64,000 bases of DNA from Pleurocapsa minor HA4230-MV1. GTDB lineage: Bacteria; Cyanobacteriota; Cyanobacteriia; Cyanobacteriales; Xenococcaceae. Made by a program: the position numbers and the translations under genes. Numbering within the stretch: the first letter of the stretch is position 1; each line of letters begins with the position of its first letter. The stretch covers positions 1 to 64,000 of the forward strand of contig JAHHHZ010000013.1 of assembly GCA_019359095.1 (NCBI GenBank), given 5' to 3'. This document shows positions 25,146 to 34,339 of the stretch, in pieces. The notes below the pieces were generated by a model. The model was not told where the DNA came from. It worked only from the letters and a program-made list of their open reading frames with translations, and ran no database searches.

Positions 25146-26492
25146 CTAGGGAATTTGGCTTTTTTTCGGGCACAAAGTAAAGTAAAAAGTAGATCCCTGT
25201 TCCAATGTTGAATCTACCCAAATTTTACCGCCATGATATTCGACGATTTTATGGCAAATTGCTAATCCAATACCCGTACCTGAATATTCTTGCCTAGTAT
25301 GGAGACGCTGAAAAATTTGAAAAATGCGATCGCTATATTGAGAATCCATACCAATGCCGTTATCTTTGACCCAAAATAACCATTGTTGCGGTTGCGCTTT
25401 TGCCCCAATTTCAATAATTGGCGGTTCTTCTCTGCGATATTTAATCGCATTGGCGAGCAGATTTTGAAATAGTTGAATCAACTGGGTTGCATCGCCGATT
25501 ACAGTCGGCAAAGGACTTCTGGTTATTTGAGTGTTGGTTTCTTGAATGGCAAGGTTAAGATTAGATAAAACTCGATCTAATACCTCGTCGCAGTTTACCG
25601 ACTCAAAAGTTTTACCTTGACTACCAATACGAGAATAAGCTAGCAAGCCTTCGATTAAAGCTTCCATGCGTTCAGCACCATCAACGGCAAAGCTAATTAT
25701 TTTATCGGCTTCGGCGTCTAGTTGCCCAGAATAGCGTCTGGAAAGTAGTTGGGTAAAGCTGGTGACCATCCTTAAAGGCTCTCGCAAGTCGTGAGAAGCA
25801 ATATAGGCAAACTGTTCTAGCTCGTGGTTGGAGGAAAGTAATTCTTGATTTAATTGCTGTAGCTGCTGATTAACTTTTTCTAATTCAGCAGTGCGATCGC
25901 TAACTCGCTGCTCTAAGTTGGCTTTTGACTCCTCTAAGGCTTGGTTAGAATGCTGTAGTTGTTCAAATAGTACAGATTGTTGAATTGCGATCGCTACATG
26001 GTTGGCTAATTGCTGCAAAAAATCAATTTCAGTTGGCTGCCACTTTCTAGATTGAGAACATTCATGGGCAATCATTAATCCCCAAAGATGAGGAGCTGGG
26101 GATGATATTTCTGATTGGTCTATAGAAAGTAAGATCGGTACAACTAAGTTAGCCCTGACTTGATATTGTTCTAAAAATTCCACATAACAAGGAGTCAGAT
26201 CCTTGAGATAAATATCTTCTGTACTGGCAACTCTGCCGTTACGATAAGGTTCTAGCCAACCTTGCTGAAAACAGGGATCGGCAATGACTCTGCCCATAAT
26301 TGACCATGCCTCATTGTTAACGGATTCTACCATTACTAATCCACTCCAATCGGGGTTAAAGCGATAGATCAAAACTCGATCGCAGTTTAACCATTGACGC
26401 ACCTCTGCCACAGTAGTGTGCAAAATTTGGTCTAGGTTTAGAGACTGACGAATACGCAGAGCTATGTTGGCTAAAACGTCTGGAAATACCAT
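25146..26492 (-). CDS. GAF-domain histidine kinase, possible cyanobacteriochrome
   Basis: A 448-residue protein: GAF domain residues about 10-175, a coiled coil, HisKA with His234 (IASHDLREPL), and HATPase (NAIKYRREEPPI, VKDNGIGMD, GTGIGLAICHKI). The GAF has the pattern LTPCYVEFLEQYQVRANLVV, with Cys102 at the position where cyanobacteriochromes attach bilin. The next residue is Tyr instead of the usual His. A bilin-binding photosensor is therefore possible but not proven; many cyanobacterial GAFs share this pattern. It heads the four-gene signalling operon. Confidence 0.88.
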   Translation of the reverse strand: MVFPDVLANIALRIRQSLNLDQILHTTVAEVRQWLNCDRVLIYRFNPDWSGLVMVESVNNEAWSIMGRVIADPCFQQGWLEPYRNGRVASTEDIYLKDLTPCYVEFLEQYQVRANLVVPILLSIDQSEISSPAPHLWGLMIAHECSQSRKWQPTEIDFLQQLANHVAIAIQQSVLFEQLQHSNQALEESKANLEQRVSDRTAELEKVNQQLQQLNQELLSSNHELEQFAYIASHDLREPLRMVTSFTQLLSRRYSGQLDAEADKIISFAVDGAERMEALIEGLLAYSRIGSQGKTFESVNCDEVLDRVLSNLNLAIQETNTQITRSPLPTVIGDATQLIQLFQNLLANAIKYRREEPPIIEIGAKAQPQQWLFWVKDNGIGMDSQYSDRIFQIFQRLHTRQEYSGTGIGLAICHKIVEYHGGKIWVDSTLEQGSTFYFTLCPKKSQIP

Positions 26493-26547
26493 TAAAGAGA
26501 TTTAAAGTTAATTGATTAAAGATTTATTAAATAAAATTGTAAATCAT

Positions 26548-28278
26548 TTAGTTGTTTGACTCTTGTTGAAGAATACAGGCACTCTTAAGGACAGCATGTT
26601 TAGCATCCTGGAAGACGGTACAGGTATCTTGTAAGAGTGCGATCGCTGGTACAGTTCCCTGTTCTAATTGTTTGATTGCTGCTTGGGTAGCAGGCTGCTG
26701 ATCCGTTAGCCAGCGATTATCCGCTAGGTAGGAGACGCTAAAACTAGACTTGTCAATTAACCATAGATCGACCCCATAACGTTTAAGGAAATCTTGAGCT
26801 AGTGCCAGATCGGGAGTGTATTGTGCCTCAATTAAATCAAAAAGACGCTGCCGTAAGGGTTGGAAATAACCCATATGATAGGGGATAGCGTGTTCTCGAC
26901 TAGATAAGACCGAGCGATCGCTAAAGCTAGCAATATTATCCGCCTCATCGGTTAAAGAAGCGATTAAAGTGTCTTTGGGTTGCTCTTTAATAAATTCATA
27001 TAGTTCAGGATATGTGCCAGTAACATAAAGCAATTTTTTTTCACTGAAGGGATTGCCAACCAAAAGGATAATTAATAGCGCCGTGGCAGATTGAGCTGCG
27101 ATCGCTTTGGCTTGACTAGTAGGTCGATCGATTGCCCAACTTAAAACTGCTTCCAAAAGTACCATTAGGGTTATCCCAGCAGCCAGGATAATCGCAACTC
27201 GCAAACTACGCGCCACATAACGACTGGGTAGATACAGCTTAAATAACACTGCATGAGCTAGGAAAAACCAGCCAAAGGAAGGAATTAGTAAATCCTTGAG
27301 ATAAGAAATTTTCGGATTAATTTTTTCGAGCAAAGGAAAGCGTTGTGGAAACTTAAATAATAAAGGTAAAAACAATCCCGCGATGACTAAATCTGGGACG
27401 AATAGTTCTTGGAGGGTTAATCCTGAGCGAATATTAATAAACCAATATTCCCAAAAATTATCAGTGAAAAAAGAAGTCCTGCCACCTGCTGCAAACTGAG
27501 GAATGTTTCTCGCTTGCTCTAGAGTAACCGTAGGGCCATATTCACTAGAAGCCAAGACGTAGGGTACAAGTAATATAAAAGCTACAGCTAAACTGATGCC
27601 ACTAAAAAGATAAACTTGCCGATATTCAACTAGACGGGGAATAAATCCTTTAAATTGCCATAATTGCCAAAATAACGCCCCCGCAAAAATCAAGATCATC
27701 GGAGGATAAAATATAGACCCTAAAAAAAGAGTAAAGCATACTCCCCAAAGCGATCGCTTTAACCAAAAATAAAGAAAAATAAAAAATAGCGGATACACAA
27801 AATCTTTTGCTGTGCCTGAAATTGTTCCTTGCGCGGCCCAAACATTCTGATTAAATAGTAGAGTAGTCATAAATGCCCCAAAGGGAATGGGCAAGAGTTC
27901 TAGACTCACAGCAAAGCTAAACACCGTAATGATTAAAGCGAGTATCCCTGGCAAAAACTTATTAAAAAGCTGAGGCTCGATCCCCAACATCGCCACCCCC
28001 TGATAGAGAGTTTTCACTCCCCAAGGAGAAACCGATTCGTAATAATCCGCAATCAGATCGTGGTTAAATAGTTCGGGATCGATAAAACGACTCATCCAAA
28101 AAATATGCTGACGAGCATCATCTTGAACAACATAGTCACTCGCAAAAGCTTGTTGTAATGCCAGCAAAGCATAAATCACCGTAAAGAATAGACCTAAACT
28201 GAGCCAGGATAGAGAGCGTTTTGTGTATAGTTTAGTTTCAGTTGCTAACAGAAATTTAGCTATTTTGGCGATCGACAT
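26548..28278 (-). CDS. polytopic membrane protein, probable GT-C-type glycosyltransferase
   Basis: A 576-residue protein with about ten membrane segments and a soluble C-terminal 150 residues. Near the first loop it has VVQDDARQHIFWM, an acidic pair where GT-C enzymes place catalytic aspartates. I do not recognise a characterised member. It diverges from a GT2-family glycosyltransferase of the dolichyl-phosphate-mannose-synthase type, which may supply lipid-linked sugar. A role in cell-envelope glycosylation is inference from context. Confidence 0.55.
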   Translation of the reverse strand: MSIAKIAKFLLATETKLYTKRSLSWLSLGLFFTVIYALLALQQAFASDYVVQDDARQHIFWMSRFIDPELFNHDLIADYYESVSPWGVKTLYQGVAMLGIEPQLFNKFLPGILALIITVFSFAVSLELLPIPFGAFMTTLLFNQNVWAAQGTISGTAKDFVYPLFFIFLYFWLKRSLWGVCFTLFLGSIFYPPMILIFAGALFWQLWQFKGFIPRLVEYRQVYLFSGISLAVAFILLVPYVLASSEYGPTVTLEQARNIPQFAAGGRTSFFTDNFWEYWFINIRSGLTLQELFVPDLVIAGLFLPLLFKFPQRFPLLEKINPKISYLKDLLIPSFGWFFLAHAVLFKLYLPSRYVARSLRVAIILAAGITLMVLLEAVLSWAIDRPTSQAKAIAAQSATALLIILLVGNPFSEKKLLYVTGTYPELYEFIKEQPKDTLIASLTDEADNIASFSDRSVLSSREHAIPYHMGYFQPLRQRLFDLIEAQYTPDLALAQDFLKRYGVDLWLIDKSSFSVSYLADNRWLTDQQPATQAAIKQLEQGTVPAIALLQDTCTVFQDAKHAVLKSACILQQESNN

Positions 28279-28376
28279 TTTAAGATAAGTAAGTTTAACG
28301 TCGAATATAGTAACCCTTTTCTCCTTCGGTTTTCACAGATTGCTCCCTATTTACTAGCTACTGCTTAAACATCCTG

Positions 28377-29249
28377 ATGCCACAAGAATTGTTACCAACT
28401 TTTTCCCTGGTTATTCCCGTATACAACGAAGAAGAAATGATTGCAGCTACGGTAGAGGATCTTCATCATATATTGCAGTTATATCAATACGAAATCATTG
28501 TGGTGAATGATGGTTCGACGGATGCTACTTCTAAGGTACTCTCTTCTGTTAATGGAATTACTTTAATTGAACATAACCGTAACCGTGGCTATGGTGCTGC
28601 TCTTAAGACTGGTATCAGACAGGCTCAGTATCCTCTGATAGTTATTACCGACGCTGATGGTACTTATCCGAATGAACGCATCCCCGATTTATTAACCCTA
28701 GCATCAAGAGCGGATATGGTGGTGGGTTCAAGGACTGGTAAAAACGTTACCTATTCCAATCTGCGTAAAATTCCCAAGTGGTTTTTAGTCCGTTTTGCTC
28801 AGTGGGTCACAAAAACTAAGATTCCCGATTTAAACAGTGGCTTGCGGGTTTTTCAGCGTGATGTTTTGGTTAAATTTATTCCCGTTTTGCCCAACACTTT
28901 TAGCTTTACCACTACTATCACCATCGCCATGTTGACTAATAATTATATTGTTCATTATGAGCCTATTGATTATTTCCATCGGGTAGGTAAGAGTAAAATT
29001 AAACCGATTCAAGATACCCTACGTTTTGTCCAGTTAATTCTGCGTATGGGTGTTTATTTTGCTCCCTTAAGAATCTTTTTACCCGTCGCGGGACTGTTTT
29101 TTACTGCTTTTCTCGTTACCCTGTTTCAAGATTTATTCATTAGACAAGATTTAACCGAGTCCACTCTCATCTTATTCGTCGCTGCGATCCAAGTTGGGAT
29201 GTTTGCCTTACTAGCAGATATGATCGACCGCCGTAGTAGTAGGTTTTAG
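28377..29249 (+). CDS. family 2 glycosyltransferase, DPM1/GtrB-like
   Basis: A 290-residue protein: GT-A catalytic domain with FSLVIPVYNEEEMI, EIIVVNDGSTDAT and the DADGTYP metal motif, followed by two C-terminal membrane segments (residues about 230-285). This layout matches polyisoprenyl-phosphate sugar transferases. The final residues RRSSRF and the stop are encoded by the start of an STRR array, so the C-terminus has been reset by the repeat. Confidence 0.88.
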   Translation: MPQELLPTFSLVIPVYNEEEMIAATVEDLHHILQLYQYEIIVVNDGSTDATSKVLSSVNGITLIEHNRNRGYGAALKTGIRQAQYPLIVITDADGTYPNERIPDLLTLASRADMVVGSRTGKNVTYSNLRKIPKWFLVRFAQWVTKTKIPDLNSGLRVFQRDVLVKFIPVLPNTFSFTTTITIAMLTNNYIVHYEPIDYFHRVGKSKIKPIQDTLRFVQLILRMGVYFAPLRIFLPVAGLFFTAFLVTLFQDLFIRQDLTESTLILFVAAIQVGMFALLADMIDRRSSRF

Positions 29250-29332
29250 GTTTTAGGTAGTAGGTTTTAGGTAGTAGGTAGTAGGTTTTAGGTAGTAGGT
29301 AGCGTTACTTGTTACTCGTTACTCGTTACTCC
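29234..29332. repeat. STRR arrays TAGGTTT/TAGGTAG and TTACTCG
   Basis: Tandem heptamers TAGGTTT, TAGGTAG (29234-29301) are followed by CGTTACT/TGTTACT units (29304-29331). The first unit overlaps the stop codon of the GT2 gene. Confidence 0.85.
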
Positions 29333-29435
29333 AAGCTTTCTCACCCATTATTAATTAATTGACAAAGCACTAAATAATTAAAGTAATAGCTAACATGATC
29401 TGTAAGTATAAATTTCTCATTTTTTTTAAAGCTTA

Positions 29436-29687
29436 ATGAAATTACCAGAATTAGATGTTAAAACTATCGACCGTGTGGTAGAGATGGCTTGGGAGGATCG
29501 TACGCCTTTTGCTGCCATTGAAACTCAGTTTGGTTTAAAAGAAAAAGAAGTCATTGCTTTAATGCGCCAGGAGATGAAACCCTCTAGCTTTAAAATGTGG
29601 CGCAAACGAGTTACAGGACGCAAAACCAAACATCTGGCAAAAAGAGATTTTGTGGCAGGTAGATTCCGCTGTAAAGAACAGAAGTAG
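29436..29687 (+). CDS. TIGR03643-family small protein
   Basis: An 83-residue basic protein matching the TIGR03643/DUF2805 family: VVEMAWEDRTPFAAIETQFG, then EVIALMRQEMKPSSFKMWRK and the R/K-rich tail. The first part looks like a helix-turn-helix. Function is unknown. It lies 40 bases upstream of an ABC permease gene, possibly on one transcript. Confidence 0.8.
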   Translation: MKLPELDVKTIDRVVEMAWEDRTPFAAIETQFGLKEKEVIALMRQEMKPSSFKMWRKRVTGRKTKHLAKRDFVAGRFRCKEQK

Positions 29688-29727
29688 AAGTTAGGAGTTA
29701 AACTGGGCTTTATTTCAGGTGTGAGTA

Positions 29728-30564
29728 ATGGCAATTAGGCAGAAGTCGGCAGTTAAGGTGATTGGAACATATTTATTGCTATGCGCGATCGCCTTTTTGA
29801 TGTTGTTTCCGCTGTTGTGGTTGATTGGGACAGCGTTTAAATCCCCCACAGAAGATATTTTTGCTTTCCCTCCTCAGATATTTCCCAGTCAGCCTACTTG
29901 GGCTAATTTTGCGACGGTTTGGGAGACTTATCCTTTTGCTTTCTATCTGTACAATAGTGCGCTCGTGGCTTTTTTGGCAGTGGGCTTTAATTTGCTGTTA
30001 TGCTCTTTGGCTGCCTATCCTTTGGCTCGTTTGGATTTTAAAGGACGGGAGTTTATTTTTGCTCTAGTCTTGGCAACAATTATGATTCCTTTTCAAATTG
30101 TGATGATTCCGCTCTATATTTTGGCGGTTAATTTGGGCTTGAGGAATACTTATTTAGGCATTGTCTTGCCCAATCTGACTTCGGCATTTGGTATTTTTTT
30201 GCTGCGACAGGCATTAAAAGCTGTTCCCCTAGAATTAGAAGAGGCTGCCCGCATTGATGGTTGCTCTGAGTTGGGTATTTGGTGGAATATTATGCTACCT
30301 GCCATTCGCCCAGCTTTATTTACCTTAGCAATCTTTGTTTTTATTGGTTCTTGGAGCGATTTCTTGTGGCCATTAATCGTGCTGGACGATCCTGATTACT
30401 ACACCCTACCCTTAGCGGTAGCTAATTTAGCCGATTCTTTTTCTTTAGACTGGAGACTAGTAGCAGCAGGTTCAGTTATTTCCATCGCCCCAATTTTATT
30501 ATTATTTTTATTCCTGCAAAAGTATATTGTGCCTACGGATGTGGGGAGTGGAGTAAAGGGGTAA
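29728..30564 (+). CDS. sugar ABC transporter permease (MalG family)
   Basis: A 278-residue inner-membrane permease with six predicted spans and the cytoplasmic EAA loop (LEEAARIDGCSELGIWWNIM) that docks the ATPase. It resembles the second permease of carbohydrate importers. No partner permease, binding protein or ATPase is in the neighbourhood, so the remaining subunits must be encoded elsewhere. The start has an AGGTG ribosome binding site. Confidence 0.9.
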   Translation: MAIRQKSAVKVIGTYLLLCAIAFLMLFPLLWLIGTAFKSPTEDIFAFPPQIFPSQPTWANFATVWETYPFAFYLYNSALVAFLAVGFNLLLCSLAAYPLARLDFKGREFIFALVLATIMIPFQIVMIPLYILAVNLGLRNTYLGIVLPNLTSAFGIFLLRQALKAVPLELEEAARIDGCSELGIWWNIMLPAIRPALFTLAIFVFIGSWSDFLWPLIVLDDPDYYTLPLAVANLADSFSLDWRLVAAGSVISIAPILLLFLFLQKYIVPTDVGSGVKG

Positions 30565-30676
30565 AGAAGCAATTATTCAATTAGATTTCAGTTTTATCAG
30601 AATTTAAAGTTTGAGATGAATAGTTATTTTCGTGCTTATTCTCTTCTAGTTTTTATTATCAAAAACTTCTGCTGCT

Positions 30677-31090
30677 ATGACCGATTAATATATTCAATTA
30701 CTACAGCAATTTCCACCTCGTACTATTAATAATGAAGAGGAGTTAGAAGCAACACAAGCGGTTATTGATAAGTTACTCGATCGCCCTTTATTAAGTCCTG
30801 AAGAATTAGATTATCTTAACGTATTAGGAACATTGGTTTATGACTACGAACAAAAAGGTGAACCTATTCCCGATATTTATGGTATCGAACTATTGAAAGT
30901 TTTGATTGCCGAAAGACAGTTACGCCAAAAAGACCTAATACCTATATTTAAAACAGAATCTATTGTCTCTGATATCTTAAATGGTAAACGACAATTGACA
31001 CTTCGTCATATTCAAGAATTAGGGCGATTTTTTAATCTATCTCCTGCTGTGTTTTTACCTGAAGAAGAAAGCTTAAAAGCGATCGCTTAA
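30677..31090 (+). pseudogene. HigA-like antitoxin with premature stop at codon 4
   Basis: From ATG 30677 the reading frame gives MTD, then TAA at 30686-30688, then stays open through YIQLLQQFPPRTINNEEELE and an XRE-type HTH (LIAERQLRQKDLIPIFK) to 31090. The whole 137-codon frame matches the size of cyanobacterial HigA-type antitoxins, so a single base change has broken it. A TTG at 30833 could give an 85-residue product containing just the HTH. No toxin gene is visible next to it. Confidence 0.65.
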
Positions 31091-31211
31091 ACCAAATCAT
31101 CTAAATATATTAATCACTTCACCCTGACATCTCCAATAGAACTATGTCTAATCCGATGAAGACTCATAACATCGCCGACCTAATTTAATCAGTTTTTAAA
31201 GAACAATTGTG

Positions 31212-31772
31212 ATGGAATCCGACCTACAACAAATTACTAATCGCTTAAAAGATTTTGGCTCAAGATCAGCGACTCCAGAGGCTAGAAAAGAGATTATGAC
31301 AGCACTGGAGTCAAAGTGGGAAGGGGTGCAAGTGGTAGCAGCTAAAGTTCTTGCAATTTGGGGAGGAAGAGAATCCGTTGATGCTCTTCGTGCATGGCTT
31401 ATTCAATGTCAACAGCGTAAAAATGGTTGGGCAGTAAGGAGCGTGGCAGTCAAAGCATTGTCAGAATGTATTGATGAATGTGATGTTGACTGGATTCTAG
31501 ATATGTACTTCTCAGTTTCTGGTGTACTTACAAAACATGAATTGCTGTATCCCCTTGTGGTGAATCTTCCTCCAAAGGCAGCACGAAAAAGATTAATGCT
31601 GGAATGCAAAAGTACGGATCGTGACAATCGACAAGCTGCAATGAAAGCAATTGCCAATATGCGAAATAAGTTTCGTAATAGAGAAGCGATCCTTGAACAA
31701 TTTACTCAAGATCCTGACCCTCAAATTCGTTATGGCGCAAGCATGAATTTGAAGAAGTTGATGATACAATAG
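31212..31772 (+). CDS. HEAT-repeat protein
   Basis: A 186-residue protein of four to five HEAT-like helix pairs (for example WEGVQVVAAKVLAIWGGRES and DNRQAAMKAIANMRNKFRNR). Such folds bind proteins; cyanobacteria also use them as bilin lyase partners, but this one lacks similarity to CpeZ beyond the fold. It precedes a GIY-YIG protein by 36 bases on the same strand. GTG at 31209 is an alternative start. Role unknown. Confidence 0.65.
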   Translation: MESDLQQITNRLKDFGSRSATPEARKEIMTALESKWEGVQVVAAKVLAIWGGRESVDALRAWLIQCQQRKNGWAVRSVAVKALSECIDECDVDWILDMYFSVSGVLTKHELLYPLVVNLPPKAARKRLMLECKSTDRDNRQAAMKAIANMRNKFRNREAILEQFTQDPDPQIRYGASMNLKKLMIQ

Positions 31773-31808
31773 CCAACACTCAATAATTCAAGTAGTGTAT
31801 TCGTTTTC

Positions 31809-32186
31809 ATGTCGACAAATGATTCTGAACTGCAAGCCCAAGCAAGAAGAATTCTGGATGAGATCGCTTTTAAGCCCTTTGAGCAATGCCAACCGCTGAG
31901 CCGTGGGTTTAAGAATATCCCTCCTCGCCCTGGTATCTACGCAGTCAGACATAAGATTGATGGACTACTCTACATTGGTAAGACTAAAAGTTTGCGAGGA
32001 CGTTTCAGTGGTGGCCATAAAGCTTTTTTGTGGGCGTGGCTCGATAAATATAATGACGAAGACGTGCGGATTGCAGTAGAACTTATTGCACACTGGGAAA
32101 ATCCCACGCTACTATTGGAACTAGAAGCTATAATTCTCAGAGCAACTGAGCCACCTTACAACGTTCAAATTCCAGCCCAGATGTGA
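31809..32186 (+). CDS. GIY-YIG nuclease-family protein
   Basis: A 125-residue protein with PGIYAVRHK (GIY, residues 42-44), LLYIGKTKSLRGRF (YIG, residues 55-57, plus catalytic-type Arg) and a C-terminal glutamate in LLELEAIILRATEPPYN. These match the GIY-YIG active site. There is no DNA-binding extension apart from an N-terminal 35 residues. A small protein gene starts 4 bases after its stop, suggesting translational coupling. Confidence 0.8.
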   Translation: MSTNDSELQAQARRILDEIAFKPFEQCQPLSRGFKNIPPRPGIYAVRHKIDGLLYIGKTKSLRGRFSGGHKAFLWAWLDKYNDEDVRIAVELIAHWENPTLLLELEAIILRATEPPYNVQIPAQM

Positions 32187-32190
32187 AATT

Positions 32191-32397
32191 ATGCAAAGCC
32201 AACTTCACGAACAACTATCCCGCTCCGATGCTGAAGTTATTCTACTGCGATTGCCTGAACGGATTCGCACTGCTCTAATCGATCGGGCTGCTGAAATTGA
32301 ATACCCGATCGAAGCAGTTGTGGAAATGGCGATCGCTAGTTTTCTTGACACAGAAGCTTTAGGTTTTGTCGATTGTAAACCAGGACGTGGACAGTAA
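32191..32397 (+). CDS. small ribbon-helix-helix-like protein
   Basis: A 68-residue protein with an early beta strand (AEVILLRLPERIRTALIDRA) and helices, resembling CopG/RHH-type DNA-binding proteins. It is coupled to the GIY-YIG nuclease gene and could be its regulator or an antitoxin-like partner. I do not recognise a named family. HIP1-derived bases lie inside the coding region. Confidence 0.5.
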   Translation: MQSQLHEQLSRSDAEVILLRLPERIRTALIDRAAEIEYPIEAVVEMAIASFLDTEALGFVDCKPGRGQ

Positions 32398-32427
32398 GCT
32401 TTCAAAGAACTTGAAAAATAAGATGAT

Positions 32428-34149
32428 TTAGTTGCAAAGATAAAAGCGATCGCGATAGCCACTATCAGCTAAATTTTTAGTTTCGTCTTGATTACAGCCT
32501 AGTTGGGGCAAAATATCATCTTCTAGGTCTAAATTTACGCCAACAAGATTTAATGGCTGGGGTTGATTTGCCATCAAGCGATTCACCACAGACGCGAACT
32601 GATCTTGACCATACTGATTATCGCTAACTAACATAAATTGAGGTGTGGCAGACTGAGGTAACTCTAAACGTTTAAAGGAATAAGCTAAAGCTACCAATTC
32701 GCGAATTTCGGAATGAGTTTGGTGAGTTATGGCGACTAAAATCGGGCCGTTGGAAGTTTGTTGAATATAGGTTGCTAAGGCATCTGAATGGAGAGATTTT
32801 TTAAAGCCGAAGTCGTTTACAACCGTTAATGAGCCTAATAATCCCATAATTAGAATGACAGTTACTACCTTGTTCTGGGTAATAGTATTGAAAGTGGTGT
32901 TTAACCGACAATTAGCTAAAGCTACCGCAACGAGCAAAATCCAGGCGGGAAAATAGCCAAAATGATAACGCGCTGCCAAAGAAGCATCTTTCCCCAGACC
33001 ATAAATCAACCCTAAAAACATGATTAATGAGCCGACTAAATAACCTGTCAAGATAATCATCGGCAAGCGAGTAGGAGAATTAGCGATCGCTCTACGCCAC
33101 TGTCTCACCAGAATCGGCATCGCCCAAATCAAAACCCCCAAGACAATCACCCCAGAGCCAATTACCACCACCTTAGACACCCCTTCGATGGGCAAAAGCA
33201 TCACCATGGTAATCATCCAGACTAGCAGGCGAGGAATTGGCAGGAAAACATCACCAAGTTCATAACTAGTAGCAATCCAGGTGGTCATCTCATTGCCCGC
33301 AACGCTTCTCGCCATGGGTAACCAGACCAAAGCAGTCGCCAAAGTTCCTACACCCGCCAAACTCAAGCCCCGCAAATATCTCACAGGTTGGGGATCTCGA
33401 ATAACTAACCAAAAAAACACTACGGCGATCGCTTGGGCCCCCAAAGCCAAGACAAAGAAATAATGGGTGGCAATGCCCAAACCATTAACTACAATCCAAA
33501 CTAAACTCAGCCACAGTGGCAAACTTCTTTGCTGACGAATTAGCCTGATACTTTCCACTAAACAGGCAAGAGATGCTATCACCCACAGCACAGTTAGAGT
33601 ATAGTGTCGTGCTTCTTGTGCCAGATAAACACCATAGGGAGAAAACGCCATCAGCATCGCTGCCAAATGAGCCACCAAACGAGAGCGAAAAGCCATCCAA
33701 CCCAAGGCAAAAATACCAGGAATTGCCAACGTCCCAAAAACCGCACTCAGCGATCGCGCAACCTGTAATGAGACTAGATCCCCGTCTTTGAGCCAAAAAT
33801 CTGCCCACCAACGAGTTAACCAAAAATACAGGGGTGGATGAGTACTTTCTTCCACTAATCGTCTAAACACCTCTGGATAGCCAATTGCCGTATCTAAACG
33901 TAGGGGGGCTAATAAAGTATCAAGATCGATAACTCGATCGAGGGGAATCTGCTTAAAACCATGACCCAAACTATAGCCAATCGTGGCAATTTCAATTGAG
34001 GCAGGAGGTTTTAGCTCTAAGTTAAACAGGCGGATAGCCAAGCCTAAACCAACCCAGACAAGGAGTAATAACAGGCTAATGACAGTAGAGTGTTTTTGCT
34101 GATTGCTAAATTGGTTGCTAAATTTCAATTGCAGGTCAAATATTCTCAA
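32428..34149 (-). CDS. family 39 glycosyltransferase (ArnT/PMT-like)
   Basis: A 573-residue polytopic protein, about 12 membrane spans, with the HPPLYFWLTRWW motif after the first periplasmic loop and AQEARHYTLTVLW, both typical of GT39/ArnT enzymes that move sugars from polyprenyl phosphate to lipids or proteins. The acidic residue of the first loop is in NLELKPPASIEIAT. The C-terminal 120 residues form a soluble domain. It ends 31 bases from the convergent RHH-like gene. Confidence 0.8.
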   Translation of the reverse strand: MRIFDLQLKFSNQFSNQQKHSTVISLLLLLVWVGLGLAIRLFNLELKPPASIEIATIGYSLGHGFKQIPLDRVIDLDTLLAPLRLDTAIGYPEVFRRLVEESTHPPLYFWLTRWWADFWLKDGDLVSLQVARSLSAVFGTLAIPGIFALGWMAFRSRLVAHLAAMLMAFSPYGVYLAQEARHYTLTVLWVIASLACLVESIRLIRQQRSLPLWLSLVWIVVNGLGIATHYFFVLALGAQAIAVVFFWLVIRDPQPVRYLRGLSLAGVGTLATALVWLPMARSVAGNEMTTWIATSYELGDVFLPIPRLLVWMITMVMLLPIEGVSKVVVIGSGVIVLGVLIWAMPILVRQWRRAIANSPTRLPMIILTGYLVGSLIMFLGLIYGLGKDASLAARYHFGYFPAWILLVAVALANCRLNTTFNTITQNKVVTVILIMGLLGSLTVVNDFGFKKSLHSDALATYIQQTSNGPILVAITHQTHSEIRELVALAYSFKRLELPQSATPQFMLVSDNQYGQDQFASVVNRLMANQPQPLNLVGVNLDLEDDILPQLGCNQDETKNLADSGYRDRFYLCN

Positions 34150-34339
34150 TTATATCGGTCATGTCAGGCGCTACAAATATTAACAGTCTTTGGCTCAAAT
34201 GACGAATTAGAACGACAATTCCGTATTCATCATTACAAAATCCCTGGGTCATAAAACGACTATTCTAAAATTTATTAAAATAAACATTTAAGACCTAGAT
34301 CGAGTTTTTAACCGAGTAATAAGTTTAGGACAACTAATA

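Noticed and set aside
31212-31772. HEAT protein as a phycobilin lyase (CpeY/CpcE type)
   Set aside because: Only the repeat fold is shared, the length is short for CpeY and it is 8 kb from the cpe genes.
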